A DNA stretch of 64,000 bases from Negativicutes bacterium (GCA_031292035.1 JARLHX010000179.1:1-64000), one strand, 5' to 3'; shown: positions 34,206 through 43,683, counted from the first letter of the stretch. The notes: generated from the letters alone by a model not told the origin. Translations and numbers: made by a program.

Positions 34206-37193
34206 TCACCTTAGAAATTCCCCATCATTTTGGTACTCAAATGTCTTGGGCATTATTTCATTAAGCTGGGTATCTTCTTTTTGCTTTTCTTCGGCCCTAA
34301 AGCCAATCAACTCCACTAGCCTTACCGTTCCCTGTCCTGGGATAGTCTTCGGAACTGTGTAGCTGATACTTCCCCGATCTTGTACCGTCTTTAGCCACCC
34401 CTCATTAGCAAAATCGATCTTGACTCGATCCCAGTGGAATCCGTTGTTTTGCAGCGCTTTTTGAAAAGCATTGGGTACAATGCCGACGTTGCCATCATTC
34501 AAATACCAACCATAACGGTCTCCAAGTACTCCTGGTTCACCGAGTCCTTGCACCCAAGTTTCAGAGAAATGTCGTTGACACTGAACAAGCCAGCCTTCTA
34601 CAAATGCCCTCACGCGATGTAGTTCACCCGTTTTCTCTGTAACTTGAAGAGCCGCAATCCATGAATCGAGAAATTTTGTTGTTTCTGCCCAGGCTTCGTC
34701 TTCTTCCTTTTGCCATAAGAAGATTGAAGATAAGCAATCGGCAGCCGCCAGGGTAGCAAGAAAGTTTATATGCGCAGGATTTAAATTCTGGTCGCGCAGA
34801 AACTTCGTCCAATATGCGATATTATCCATCAGCGCCTGTTGATTATCTAAGACTTGCCGCAAAAATGCAGGTCCTGCGGTGCCAAAAGTCTTAGCGCACG
34901 CCCCATGGAGATGGGCCGCATATTGGGTATCTTGGATTACCTGTGTAAAGTAAGGCTCCAAAGCTCTGGTGTTAGTCCCGCCAGCACTTGATTGGGCCGA
35001 CAGAGGATGCTCTCCGGATGTCATAACGATTGTTCGCCACCGGTCACCGCGTTTAATGCCACCAGTCCTTGTTCCACGCGTTTTGCCTTGTTCTTCAGCC
35101 ATCATGTAAATCAGCATATCGAGCAGCGCCTGATTGTCGCCCATGATCTGGCGTTCGTCGATAACAACGGGAACGTTGGCGAAGTGTGACAAGTGCTTTT
35201 CCAATCCGACTTTCGTCGAATTAAATGAAACCATGGCTTTTTCAGGATTCATCCAAACGGAAGCCGCCAATACCTGTGCTGCCGTCTTTCCCCCCTGGGT
35301 AGGCCCCCAAAGATGAAGAATGTAGGTCCGGCAAGGGACCATCTTTAGTAATGGTGCTGCAAAAGACGCGGCAAGTGCCAACCGTGCCCCTGGATTTTGT
35401 TTGGCAGGTTCCGCTAGCATCATCCACTCTTCGACACTGCCCTGCGGGTGGTACGAATCCGTCTCATCGACCATTCCGCCTTCGCTGATAAACCGATGAG
35501 CGCTTAGCCCCGGGAAAAATGATCCATCATCCTGCCATCCCAGACGGGAGGTAAATGGAACAGTTTTAATATTTTCCGCGTTCGCTTTCTTAAAGCGGGT
35601 CAAGAAGCTAACCAATTGAGAACTCTTGCTACTGTCTACCAGAACACCGAGGTTGGCGAGATCCAGTATTCGGTTCATACTTGCTAAGATATGGGGCTGA
35701 ACCAAAATTCGCGAAAAATTTGCGGCAGCTCTCTGTTTTTGAAAAACAAGCTCGTCAAACATTTCTCCATTGCGGTTGACGAACTGACTGGCAATACCGA
35801 TTGGCTGGAAAGCAACGAGTTCCGCTTTAGTACTGTTATGCACCTGCCCCTGTTCGTCGAAGTGATACCCGGTTGGCATAGTTACTGGATAACCGAGCTC
35901 TTTGGACAGCGAGGTAATAACTTGGTTATTAAGCTCCGGAGATTGCTGCATTTTCTGCTTTTGTTTCTCGGCGATGACCTTTTTAAAATCGTTTATTCCG
36001 AAATTGGGCACCTTCTCCTTAATGCGGTATAAAAGATTGTGATAATCCGCATCGCTGGAGCACTTAATTTCAGCCAATGCGTCCTGGACCGACTCATTCC
36101 ACAGGTCCGTTTTCGTCGGCTTTTCCTGTTCCAATAACCCCAATACAAGATCGCAGGCCTTGCCCTTTCGTGATAGCCAGCCAATCGGCGCTTCCACCGG
36201 ACACCCTCCCGGAGGACAGCCTCTGAAGCCTATCTTCTCACCTTGGATAAATCGGCACGTATGTGGTGTTGGCTTTTCCCGTGCATGACTGATCTTTTCA
36301 TTCGTTTCGTCTGCGGAGTATTTCGAGTGTGGTCGGCTCATTTCGTGGATAAAATCATCCACGTCTTTGACAAGGGCGATATTATCGATTGCCGCATGCC
36401 AGAGTGGCTCTTTAAGATTATTTGCTTCCTTTATGCAGTGCTGGATGAACGGGCAACGCCGTACCACAACGTTTACGTCGCCCTCAATTAACCCCTCTGT
36501 GCCTACCTCGTTGCCTCCCGTCTTACCGCCAACAGTCTCCTCACATTGCGGAAACTGTTCAATCGCGTATCGTGGGATATCCTCAAGGTCACTGATTATC
36601 TTGACTTCCTTCGGGTTGCTAGGATCTTTTAAATTCAACGTCTCTGGCACCCGGAGTATCCTAGCAAGGTCTCCTGTATTATCCATCTCGTATCCGCGCT
36701 CAGCAAACTCCTTTATCAATGCATTTTGGAATCCCGACACCAGCTTTTTTGCAAGCACACGATCTTCATCGTTGTTAATAATAACTGGCTTGTCCAACAG
36801 CCAATATGCGTGTAGCCCGCCGCCACTATGGACTAAAACGCTTGGCTTTGGAAACGGCGTAAGCAGCTCCATCGCCTTTTCGACGGTTTCAGGATAATTT
36901 CTACCCGTATTGTGATTTCCTGAGGCGAGGTCAATGTCGGCAAAGAGAGCGGTGATTGCCCCGATATCCTCCTCTTTTCCGCGCCCGCTTTCGACCTGAT
37001 GGGACAAAAGACAAACGCCGAAGTATACATCCCGTTTTAGCCGAATTCGATTTTGTACGTCCTCCAACAAAGCGTCCCAATCGCCAACTTTGTGAAACTT
37101 TGTCTGCCGAGTCGGCAGATCCCAAATCGAAACATAGCCCGCTTCTAAATCCTTGTACATGGTCTCAAAATACTTTTTAATATCAGCGTTCAT
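34206..37193 (-). CDS. Primase-helicase: AEP-type primase fused to DUF927 ATPase
   Basis: This is a 995-residue replication protein. The N-terminal 200 residues fit a RepB/archaeo-eukaryotic-type primase: ITALFADIDLASG supplies the acidic hDhD pair and SVLVHSGGGLHAYWLL the following motif. A central cysteine-rich linker (RRCPFIQHC, GFRGCPPGGCPVEAPIGWL) follows. The C-terminal half is a DUF927-type ATPase with Walker A GPTQGGKTAAQ and an acidic VPVVIDERQIM segment. ATG at 37193 is chosen because GGAGG lies 5 bases upstream. Such proteins replicate plasmids, satellites and phages. A second gene upstream (37284-37916) repeats only the central linker. Confidence 0.85.
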   Translation of the reverse strand: MNADIKKYFETMYKDLEAGYVSIWDLPTRQTKFHKVGDWDALLEDVQNRIRLKRDVYFGVCLLSHQVESGRGKEEDIGAITALFADIDLASGNHNTGRNYPETVEKAMELLTPFPKPSVLVHSGGGLHAYWLLDKPVIINNDEDRVLAKKLVSGFQNALIKEFAERGYEMDNTGDLARILRVPETLNLKDPSNPKEVKIISDLEDIPRYAIEQFPQCEETVGGKTGGNEVGTEGLIEGDVNVVVRRCPFIQHCIKEANNLKEPLWHAAIDNIALVKDVDDFIHEMSRPHSKYSADETNEKISHAREKPTPHTCRFIQGEKIGFRGCPPGGCPVEAPIGWLSRKGKACDLVLGLLEQEKPTKTDLWNESVQDALAEIKCSSDADYHNLLYRIKEKVPNFGINDFKKVIAEKQKQKMQQSPELNNQVITSLSKELGYPVTMPTGYHFDEQGQVHNSTKAELVAFQPIGIASQFVNRNGEMFDELVFQKQRAAANFSRILVQPHILASMNRILDLANLGVLVDSSKSSQLVSFLTRFKKANAENIKTVPFTSRLGWQDDGSFFPGLSAHRFISEGGMVDETDSYHPQGSVEEWMMLAEPAKQNPGARLALAASFAAPLLKMVPCRTYILHLWGPTQGGKTAAQVLAASVWMNPEKAMVSFNSTKVGLEKHLSHFANVPVVIDERQIMGDNQALLDMLIYMMAEEQGKTRGTRTGGIKRGDRWRTIVMTSGEHPLSAQSSAGGTNTRALEPYFTQVIQDTQYAAHLHGACAKTFGTAGPAFLRQVLDNQQALMDNIAYWTKFLRDQNLNPAHINFLATLAAADCLSSIFLWQKEEDEAWAETTKFLDSWIAALQVTEKTGELHRVRAFVEGWLVQCQRHFSETWVQGLGEPGVLGDRYGWYLNDGNVGIVPNAFQKALQNNGFHWDRVKIDFANEGWLKTVQDRGSISYTVPKTIPGQGTVRLVELIGFRAEEKQKEDTQLNEIMPKTFEYQNDGEFLR

Positions 37194-37283
37194 TTTTTCC
37201 TCCATAGTTATATATTCAGGGTCATATTTGGATGGCGAGATAAAGCGAGGCAAGGATGGTTAATTCCCTGCCTCGCCTGTCTT

Positions 37284-37916
37284 TTAGGCAAGCAATTTGA
37301 TGATCTTGGTAAACACGTCAATTCGGAATTCCGGGTCTTTATCCAGCACTTTCAGGGCAAGAAGGTCGAAGTCGGACTCGTCGTACTTAAATATTTCTGC
37401 CCAGGCCTGCAATACCGGTTCTTGCAACAGCTCATTTGCAACGATTTGCTCTTTTTCCAACAAAGTCAGCACTAGATCATAGTAATGTCCTCTCGGCGAA
37501 AGCCAACCAATTGGCGATTTTACCCGACAAGCCGGGTATTCAGGGCAATCAATAAATCCGAGGTCATCACGGATAGCCTCGCAAGATACCGGAGCCCCAT
37601 AACGCAAGTCAACTATAATCTGTTGCATTTCCTCCCACCGATAATGCTTAGATGGACGGCCCAGTTTTTGGTGAATAAGGTAGTCTGATTCCTTTATATG
37701 GGATAGGTTGCTAAGTACATAGATAAATTTGGTTCCTCCTAAATTGTGGGCATTCCCTACACAGTGCTTGATAAAAGCGCAGCGTCGGAATAAAACGTTA
37801 ACGTCTCCCTCAATTAAGCCAGCGCTTTGTTTCGCAAAGCAAGTTTCAACCAGCCCTTTGATTCTTTGCTCCGCAGCCGCGGTAATGCCTTTGAAATCTT
37901 TACTTAAATTCTCCAT
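37284..37916 (-). CDS. Stand-alone paralogue of the primase cysteine-rich linker
   Basis: This 210-residue protein aligns with the middle of the primase-helicase: AGLIEGDVNVLFRRCAFIKHC here versus EGLIEGDVNVVVRRCPFIQHC there, and CRVKSPIGWLSPRGH versus CPVEAPIGWLSRKGK. It has neither the primase catalytic residues nor an ATPase. The Cys/His pattern could hold zinc or an iron-sulfur cluster. It is encoded 91 bases upstream of the primase and may be an accessory or regulatory subunit that arose by partial duplication. Confidence 0.75.
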   Translation of the reverse strand: MENLSKDFKGITAAAEQRIKGLVETCFAKQSAGLIEGDVNVLFRRCAFIKHCVGNAHNLGGTKFIYVLSNLSHIKESDYLIHQKLGRPSKHYRWEEMQQIIVDLRYGAPVSCEAIRDDLGFIDCPEYPACRVKSPIGWLSPRGHYYDLVLTLLEKEQIVANELLQEPVLQAWAEIFKYDESDFDLLALKVLDKDPEFRIDVFTKIIKLLA

Positions 37917-38305
37917 GATTTTATCTCCTTTTGTTTTTTCCGTGTTGTACGGTGTTTGATGTGTTTCACTGCCGTCCTTCGCAGGTTCTTCCGGCGCATA
38001 TCGCGGGGATTTGGCTAGGAATCATGCTTACGTGGCCCGATGTACCAGGATTGTTGTATATAGGCAGTGTGCCTAGTCAATAGATCACGGGCAACCATCA
38101 CCTCTGACGTGCTAGGCGGTTTTCGGCCCTCCGCTGAACTGGGGGAGATACGCAGTCCTGGTTTAAACGCCGGGTCTCCTCATGCTGGCTATGCAGTTTT
38201 CAAGGTGCTGAGGGATACCTGAACTGAATTACCATTCTTCAAGTTTCTTTTGAACGTTGCGCAACGTCTAATATCAGTGTAGAGTATAAACAGGCATACT
38301 TCTTC
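37917..38305. other. Divergent control region of the element
   Basis: There is no convincing gene in this 389-base region. It contains the ribosome binding site AGGAG of the minus-strand linker-paralogue gene and a perfect 14-bp palindrome ACGTTGCGCAACGT at 38254-38267, a likely operator. The promoters of two divergent transcripts must lie here. Confidence 0.45.
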
Positions 38306-38377
38306 CCCGCATTTCCAACAAACAACGCCTAATCCCCCCGCATATCCAACAAACATTTTTAAATCCCCCGCATTCCA
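38306..38377 (+). repeat. Iteron-like direct repeats CCCGCATNTCCAACAAACA
   Basis: Two 19-base copies (38306-38324 and 38337-38355) differ at one base, and a third partial copy CCCGCATTCCA lies at 38367-38377. The spacing is 30-31 bases, close to three helical turns, so bound proteins would sit on one face of the DNA. The array ends 36 bases before the start of the downstream gene. It could be an origin iteron set or an operator. Confidence 0.65.
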
Positions 38378-38413
38378 CCCTTAACAATGTATTTATCTCT
38401 GTCAGGAGGACTT

Positions 38414-39496
38414 ATGAGCCAAAATCATCCGATTGCTTTTGAATGGGAAAAATTCGAATGTGAAGTTTGTTTGTGGAAAGACTTAAAAAGGGAGAAAAAC
38501 CTGGAATCAGATGGGTTGCTTAATTCACCGGATGATAACCACCCAGTCATTTTTGTAGATCTTCAAAAAAAGCCATTAGAAAAATCAAAGATAACCGTTC
38601 AACTTGGAACCGTTGATAGAAGCATCAAGGAGTTAAAATCTCTAGCAAAATTGGGATATCTATGGATTAGTAATCCACAGAATAAAGTAGAACGACTTAC
38701 TCAATGGGTCAAAAAAAATGGCCTACCGCTTTACTCGGCAGCCCTTCCATTTCAGATATTTGCACAAGAATGTCCTTCTATCATTTCCCAGGAGTTCCAA
38801 CGAAACTGGCTTTTTTCATATAGCGCACAGATGAAGTATCCATCTTATTTCATTATGACTTCTTTTGCTTTAAGCGCTCTTGCTATCGAAGCTTCGGTAG
38901 TATATCTTGAATTAGTTCGAAGCATCAAAGAATGGCCTTCTATTCTAGCTTGTAAGGATCCAATGCAAAGGTATAAAGAAACCGGGGAATACGCTTTTTT
39001 TGAAAAATTAACTCCTAACGACAATAAATGCGAAATTTCCATTCCCCCCAGTGCAATTTTGCCACCTGTCTTCCTATTGTTATTTCAATCTACTGAATGG
39101 CAGGTCTTCTATCAAAATCTCTACACAAAAAACATTTCCTCCACCCATAAAGCCAATGACTATACTGATTTTTTACACAAGTCGCTGATAAAAATATCGC
39201 GTGCTTATCGTCATCACATCGCGGTGGATATTGCTCAAAGTGGCGCTTCCCGCCTTAAAGATTCAGGTTCAATGATTTCTGTTTCCAACTGGTTAGGACT
39301 GGCATGGCTTGAACTATATTCGCTTCTAACGCAATCCGACTATTCCAAGTTGAGAGTCTGTGGCTATAGCTCCTGCAGAGCAGTCTTTGAGGCTAATCGC
39401 TCCGACAAAGAGTACTGTTCTGAAGATTGCCAACGAAGCGCGGAAAGAGCGCGTCGGCACGTAAAGAAGAATCCCGCCCCAGACACTTCTACATAG
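38414..39496 (+). CDS. Protein of unknown function with C-terminal zinc finger
   Basis: This is a 360-residue protein. The last 45 residues carry CGYSSCRAVFEANRSDKEYC and SEDCQ, a four-cysteine zinc finger close to the CGNR type found at the end of some transcription-related proteins, followed by a basic tail. The rest is helical with no family I recognise. ATG at 38414 is chosen because AGGAGG lies 5 bases before it. It is transcribed against the rest of the element and lies directly behind the iteron-like repeats, so it may bind them as a regulator or replication initiator. Confidence 0.75.
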   Translation: MSQNHPIAFEWEKFECEVCLWKDLKREKNLESDGLLNSPDDNHPVIFVDLQKKPLEKSKITVQLGTVDRSIKELKSLAKLGYLWISNPQNKVERLTQWVKKNGLPLYSAALPFQIFAQECPSIISQEFQRNWLFSYSAQMKYPSYFIMTSFALSALAIEASVVYLELVRSIKEWPSILACKDPMQRYKETGEYAFFEKLTPNDNKCEISIPPSAILPPVFLLLFQSTEWQVFYQNLYTKNISSTHKANDYTDFLHKSLIKISRAYRHHIAVDIAQSGASRLKDSGSMISVSNWLGLAWLELYSLLTQSDYSKLRVCGYSSCRAVFEANRSDKEYCSEDCQRSAERARRHVKKNPAPDTST

Positions 39497-39499
39497 GAT

Positions 39500-39661
39500 A
39501 TGAGAGTCGTTATGAATATGGAAAAAGAACCGCCTAAATCTTGTCCCTACTGCGGTCATGAACACTTTAAAGTCATGGAACGTATCAAAAGTATTGTGTA
39601 CATCTGCTCCCATTGCGGTCGAACGGCCGGCTTCACCGAGACCTTTCCCAAGTCGAACTGA
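39500..39661 (+). CDS. Small zinc-ribbon protein
   Basis: This protein of 49 to 53 residues has two CxxC knuckles, SCPYCGHEHF and ICSHCGRTAGF, forming a classic zinc ribbon. The start is ATG 39500 or the in-frame ATG 39512. It lies 3 bases after the preceding zinc-finger gene and before a strong terminator, so the two are probably cotranscribed. Its function is unknown. Confidence 0.65.
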   Translation: MRVVMNMEKEPPKSCPYCGHEHFKVMERIKSIVYICSHCGRTAGFTETFPKSN

Positions 39662-39714
39662 ACGAATCTGCATCCCGGAGGAGTTATTTATTTTACCGCT
39701 GACATCACATCCGA

Positions 39715-39760
39715 AAACAAAGCCAGCCCTGAATTCACAAACTCAAGGCTGGCTTTGTTT
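39715..39760. terminator. Bidirectional intrinsic terminator
   Basis: AAACAAAGCCAGCC (39715-39728) pairs perfectly with GGCTGGCTTTGTTT (39747-39760). It separates the convergent zinc-ribbon and DUF960 genes and touches the DUF960 stop codon. Confidence 0.8.
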
Positions 39761-40056
39761 TACCTTTCCTCTGGCAGAAGCATCGTGCAATACTCCCCAT
39801 CGTCAATAACGTAAACCTTCACCCGCAGCGGCTTTGCCACATTAACGAATACATATTCCGCCCTGTAGGCAGGGACCTCCTGGCTGTGAATCAGCTTCTG
39901 CCCCGTCCCATCGGCCTCTTTTAGGTCAAACACCTGCAAATAATCCGGTTCTGTTTCGGTCTTCAACTTGTCAATGAGGTGCCAAAGGAGTCGTTGCACC
40001 TCTGGTGACACTTGCTGCATGACTCCGGCAGTCACATAGCGAGCACCATCAAACAT
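39760..40056 (-). CDS. DUF960 family protein
   Basis: This 98-residue protein with the start MFDGARYVTAGVMQQVSPEV fits the DUF960 family, which is common in phages, plasmids and integrated elements of Firmicutes. Its biochemical role is unknown. Its start overlaps the end of the upstream 76-residue gene by 8 bases. It is the last gene of the long minus-strand recombination operon. Confidence 0.8.
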   Translation of the reverse strand: MFDGARYVTAGVMQQVSPEVQRLLWHLIDKLKTETEPDYLQVFDLKEADGTGQKLIHSQEVPAYRAEYVFVNVAKPLRVKVYVIDDGEYCTMLLPEER

Positions 40057-40279
40057 GACCGCTTTCCTTATCGGAGGTCAGCGTCGCCAACCTCAATCCA
40101 TCAGCCAGCCCCTGCAGATAAATGGCGTCGCGCTCTACCGACTCCTTGGCATTAGCCTTTTCCTCGGCATTCAATTCGGCATAGACCTCCTCCGGTATAT
40201 CGAAAAGCGCCGTCAACGCCTTGGCCCTCACAACCCGCCTGCCAATGAAAACAATGAAATCTTTGACAAAACAGTCCAT
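40049..40279 (-). CDS. Small element-encoded protein of unknown function
   Basis: This 76-residue protein has a hydrophobic start (MDCFVKDFIVFIGRRVVRAK) and a charged helical rest. It has no recognised family. Its start codon overlaps the stop of the annealing-protein gene by one base, and its end overlaps the DUF960 gene, so it is translationally coupled in the recombination operon. Confidence 0.65.
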   Translation of the reverse strand: MDCFVKDFIVFIGRRVVRAKALTALFDIPEEVYAELNAEEKANAKESVERDAIYLQGLADGLRLATLTSDKESGHV

Positions 40280-40806
40280 CAGGCAGATTTCCCAACCTTG
40301 GCTAGAAGTTCAGGATTTTGTTCGAGAAAAGCCTTTGCTGCCTTTTTGGCTTCATTGTCTTTGCCCGTATAGTTCGCGGCTAGCCAGAGTATCCGCTTTG
40401 GCGGTAGGTCCTTGATCTTCCCTTCAAAATCTTTCCACTTCACAACGAATTCGCCAGGGTCTTCTCGGACCGACTTAGCCGCCGCTACTTCCTCGCGGCT
40501 GGCGATGGCCTTCTTAATTTCATACCCGGCGATGGCTAATGCCCTGCCGACTGCTGAAGTCTCGCAATTCTCTAGAGCCGATGTTGCATTGATCTCAGAG
40601 CTGCCCTCCTGCTCATGGGCATGACCGGTGGCAATTGGCTTTGTATCGTCTTTGCGGGCATAGACTTCTGCCTTGACGATCACCACTCCTTCCTTGTGAG
40701 AGAGAAGGATCGTCTCAACTCTCCCTTCCGGGTAATCCTGCCAGAACTCTATCAAGCGTTGGTTGACCGTCACGTAGTCTTCCAGCTTATCCACACTTTC
40801 CTTCAC
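40279..40806 (-). CDS. Single-strand DNA annealing protein (Sak3-like)
   Basis: This is a 175-residue protein. The block SALENCETSAVGRALAIAGY is a strong signature of phage proteins annotated as Sak3-like or Rad52-like annealing proteins, and the N-terminal part has the matching beta-rich fold (VVIVKAEVYARKDD). It would anneal complementary single strands during recombination-dependent replication. A PD-(D/E)XK exonuclease is encoded immediately upstream, the usual exonuclease and annealing-protein pair. Confidence 0.78.
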   Translation of the reverse strand: MKESVDKLEDYVTVNQRLIEFWQDYPEGRVETILLSHKEGVVIVKAEVYARKDDTKPIATGHAHEQEGSSEINATSALENCETSAVGRALAIAGYEIKKAIASREEVAAAKSVREDPGEFVVKWKDFEGKIKDLPPKRILWLAANYTGKDNEAKKAAKAFLEQNPELLAKVGKSA

Positions 40807-40849
40807 AATATCTCTTCCTCCTCAGCCGCGTTCTTTTTTGTGCGGCTTT

Positions 40850-41713
40850 TTATTTTTTGGCGTGATCACAGGAATCGGCGACTTCACAGAAATCCAGGCA
40901 CTTGCGACCTCCCCAGCGTTCTCTACTATTGCAGGGAGGCGGCGTTTTACCGTGCCTCAGTGACAATTCCAGCAGGACGGCTTTGTATCCCAGATAGCGG
41001 GTGATCCACCTGTCGCTGATCTTATTGACCGCAATGAGATATACACCCCTATCGAGGCCGTACTCAGCGGCAGCCCGTGCTCCCCCATCCCTGACAATAG
41101 CCTGGACGACCATCTTGGATACCGGTAAGCCCCGAGCTTCTAACAACATACGGTAGGCATTTAATTGAACTGACCACTGGCCGACGCTCCTCACCCCGCC
41201 AGTACGCCACTCTTTCTTGGTTTTAGACTGTCCCTTACGTGGCCCACCCTTGAACAATTCGCCAGTCAACACATCCGCTTTGTACATCCCCAGCGCTTTA
41301 GTTATTTTAGAGGCCGAGGTAGTTTTAATATCTGCCAGGGTATCTTCGTCATCAAGGACCGCACCGTACAGATCATACTTCCCTGAACAATGCTCCCCGT
41401 ACAACCGAACTTCGCTGCTGATCCTGTCGCCATAGGCGTGGCCCTCATGGACGGCATGTATGCCGCTTCCCCACAAGGCACTTATCCTCTTCTGCGGGTC
41501 CACGGCATATTCCACAGTCTTCTTTAAGTACGTTTCCCTCGTGCCGGTGATTAACTCGGTCACGGAAACTCCAACTAAGTCCCGATTCAAAGACGCGGCA
41601 ATCGAGCGTAGGGTCGGCAAAATCATACAACGTGTTCCTTTTGGGCAGCGCTCCAGACATTCGGAAATCTCCACGACCCCTCCGCCAGGGCAAATGAAAC
41701 TTTTTGCAGGCAT
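40850..41713 (-). CDS. PD-(D/E)XK exonuclease, RecB/Cas4-like
   Basis: This is a 287-residue nuclease. The core has an acidic Asp-x-Lys motif (TLADIKTTSASK) following an earlier acidic residue in SGKYDLYGAVLDDED, and a QLNAYRMLLEARG helix typical of the RecB family. Cysteines at the C terminus (CNSRERWGGRKCLDFCEVADSC) and N terminus (CLERCPKGTRC) could hold an iron-sulfur cluster, as in Cas4 and AddB. It would resect DNA for the annealing protein encoded next. No Cas genes or CRISPR array are present. Confidence 0.8.
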   Translation of the reverse strand: MPAKSFICPGGGVVEISECLERCPKGTRCMILPTLRSIAASLNRDLVGVSVTELITGTRETYLKKTVEYAVDPQKRISALWGSGIHAVHEGHAYGDRISSEVRLYGEHCSGKYDLYGAVLDDEDTLADIKTTSASKITKALGMYKADVLTGELFKGGPRKGQSKTKKEWRTGGVRSVGQWSVQLNAYRMLLEARGLPVSKMVVQAIVRDGGARAAAEYGLDRGVYLIAVNKISDRWITRYLGYKAVLLELSLRHGKTPPPCNSRERWGGRKCLDFCEVADSCDHAKK

Positions 41714-41725
41714 AAATCTCCCGCC

Positions 41726-42790
41726 CTACGCTGCTTCAGCGATTTTCCGCCAATCAGCTTGCGGGAGTACCAGAAGCTGACCACCAAACCGCTCAAGTTC
41801 TGTGGCACGATCGTAATCTTGGCTATCCTGCGCCGTTCTCGTCACAGCGTTTACCAAACCGTAACTAGACAGGTCAGCGCCCTGAATCAGGTGTCGGAAA
41901 ATCCCACTCCGTTCTGTCTGGCTGAATTGAAACCTCTCGCTGAGGACCTCCACCGCCTTGATGGGATTGCCCTCAATCTGCCGTTCGGTAGCCAGGCGCA
42001 TGCTGTCCACGATGATACTAAATTTGGTCTTGTCGAAAGCGGCCTTGACCGTATCCTGAACTTTGAGGAGGAACGCCCTGTCATCAGCTTCCAAAGTCTC
42101 GTCGCGGAATAATTCGGATGCCTCCTCTTCTTCACTGGCTGCGATGCGTCCGATATGGTATTTGCGCTGACTGTAGTCGGCGGCTATGAGACCATTGGTG
42201 CAGACAAGCCGGTATACCAGTGGCTCAATCTTCAATGCACCGAGGCCTACTTCGCTGTTGCTGATAACGATGCCTGACTGGACCACATCACCCGGTTTTA
42301 CCTCCAGCTCCATTCGCTTGTTAATGACTTTGACATACATCCGCCGCTCGGTCACCTCGCAGCTGACTACTTGAACCCCTCGGGTATCGGCCAGCAGAGG
42401 TAACACAGCACCGGCGAGCTCGTAGTTATCGATCCTACGGTAACGGTTGGAGAGAAAGGCCCTAGCCTGCCCATCCAGCGTACGGACCATCCGAGTCTCC
42501 GGGTTTTGCTTGAACCAGGCATTGACGTTCTGATCAAGCAGGTCAGGTATTTCGCCTTTCATCCGGTCATAGTAAGCTCCCGGTATCCTCAGTCTGTCGG
42601 CAATCTGCCGAGCAGCGATGTCGCCGACTTGATAGATCTCATTGTTTCCGTTAACCGGAATGTTGAGGCGGCTCGTTCCTCCAATCGTTTCCATCCGCAT
42701 CAGTCTGGTATCCACCAGGTAATCTTTCTTGCTCAGGGCCTGCCGTTCCAATTCCCTGGCAAGGCTGGGTAATGTGCGCCCTGTCTTCAT
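41726..42790 (-). CDS. DUF932 family phage/plasmid-like protein
   Basis: This 354-residue protein fits DUF932, including VGDIAARQIADRLRIPGAYY, ARAFLSNRYRRIDN and FKIEPLVYRLVCTNGL-like segments (here LKIEPLVYRLVCTNGLI). The family is widespread in phages, plasmids and integrative elements, with unproven roles in replication or DNA protection. ATG at 42790 is used because AGGGGGA lies about 7 bases before it. It precedes the exonuclease gene by 12 bases. Confidence 0.85.
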   Translation of the reverse strand: MKTGRTLPSLARELERQALSKKDYLVDTRLMRMETIGGTSRLNIPVNGNNEIYQVGDIAARQIADRLRIPGAYYDRMKGEIPDLLDQNVNAWFKQNPETRMVRTLDGQARAFLSNRYRRIDNYELAGAVLPLLADTRGVQVVSCEVTERRMYVKVINKRMELEVKPGDVVQSGIVISNSEVGLGALKIEPLVYRLVCTNGLIAADYSQRKYHIGRIAASEEEEASELFRDETLEADDRAFLLKVQDTVKAAFDKTKFSIIVDSMRLATERQIEGNPIKAVEVLSERFQFSQTERSGIFRHLIQGADLSSYGLVNAVTRTAQDSQDYDRATELERFGGQLLVLPQADWRKIAEAA

Positions 42791-42972
42791 TTTGAAGTCC
42801 CCCTTTTTATTAGATAATCCAAGAATTCCACGACGATCCGAAACAGTTTCCGATAGACCAAAATTCTCGCCTCCCTCCAAGAAATGAAAAAGACCCGCCG
42901 CGTTAAGCAGCGAGTCTTTCATCTTACTTATATCATTTTTTAGGTGGTATTTACTCTCTCCGACGGTAGTTT

Positions 42973-43683
42973 CTACTTGTTGTATTTACTTCTTTTGAAT
43001 GATTGATAGTCAATCTCACGAAAAATTTTAACACCTTTAATAAGATTATCTGTACGCTCTCTACTTATCTGATCCAACCACCCACTTGGATTATTAGGGA
43101 GACTTCCATTTGATATGCTTTCTAACGCTAATCGTTCGCTCTCTGTAGCCAACAGTGCGTAATGAAGCATCTGCTTTACGTCTCCCTGACTGACCCATTG
43201 ATCCGTTACTACCCAATTATTTTCAGCCTCCGATATTTGCTTTTCTAATTGTCGGCATTCTTCAATGGCTTTATTAATTGCTTGTTGCTTGGCATCCCAT
43301 GTCAATTGGGTGGACCGATTACCGATAAGCACCTCTTCGACATCTTTCCATATTGTCATGTTTTTTGACGCAAATTTATTATAACCTTCTAGACACTCTT
43401 CAGCCGATTTATGGCCGGCACTGAATACTAGGATTGGCACCAGGATTAGTGAGATAAAACAGACTAGTATCCTGATAATTACTACTTTATCTTTATTTGA
43501 GAACATTTTCCGTTGAGAATTTGTCTTAGGCTGTGTTATACTACCATTTTGTGCTTCGGCCATTTGATCAGAGCCGTCTTTCTCCGTTTTGTCAGGGACT
43601 ACTTTCTCAGCCAATTTATTCCCGCACTTTGGGCAATATAGAGCATCGTCAGGAGCATCCACTCCGCAACAGTTGCATAACAC
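42973..43683 (-). CDS. Zinc-ribbon membrane protein
   Basis: This 236-residue protein has an N-terminal zinc ribbon (CNCCGVDAPDDALYCPKCG), a polar linker, one membrane helix (about residues 72-92, IIRILVCFISLILVPILVF) and a C-terminal helical domain that should lie outside the membrane. This layout is common in Firmicute membrane proteins of unknown function. It is the last of three genes at the right end of the element, all transcribed away from the Xre repressor. Confidence 0.7.
   Translation of the reverse strand: MLCNCCGVDAPDDALYCPKCGNKLAEKVVPDKTEKDGSDQMAEAQNGSITQPKTNSQRKMFSNKDKVVIIRILVCFISLILVPILVFSAGHKSAEECLEGYNKFASKNMTIWKDVEEVLIGNRSTQLTWDAKQQAINKAIEECRQLEKQISEAENNWVVTDQWVSQGDVKQMLHYALLATESERLALESISNGSLPNNPSGWLDQISRERTDNLIKGVKIFREIDYQSFKRSKYNK

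Noticed and set aside
40850..41713. Cas4 as a sign of a CRISPR-Cas locus
   Set aside because: No CRISPR repeats or other cas genes occur in the window. The nuclease pairs with an annealing protein, as in phage recombination modules.
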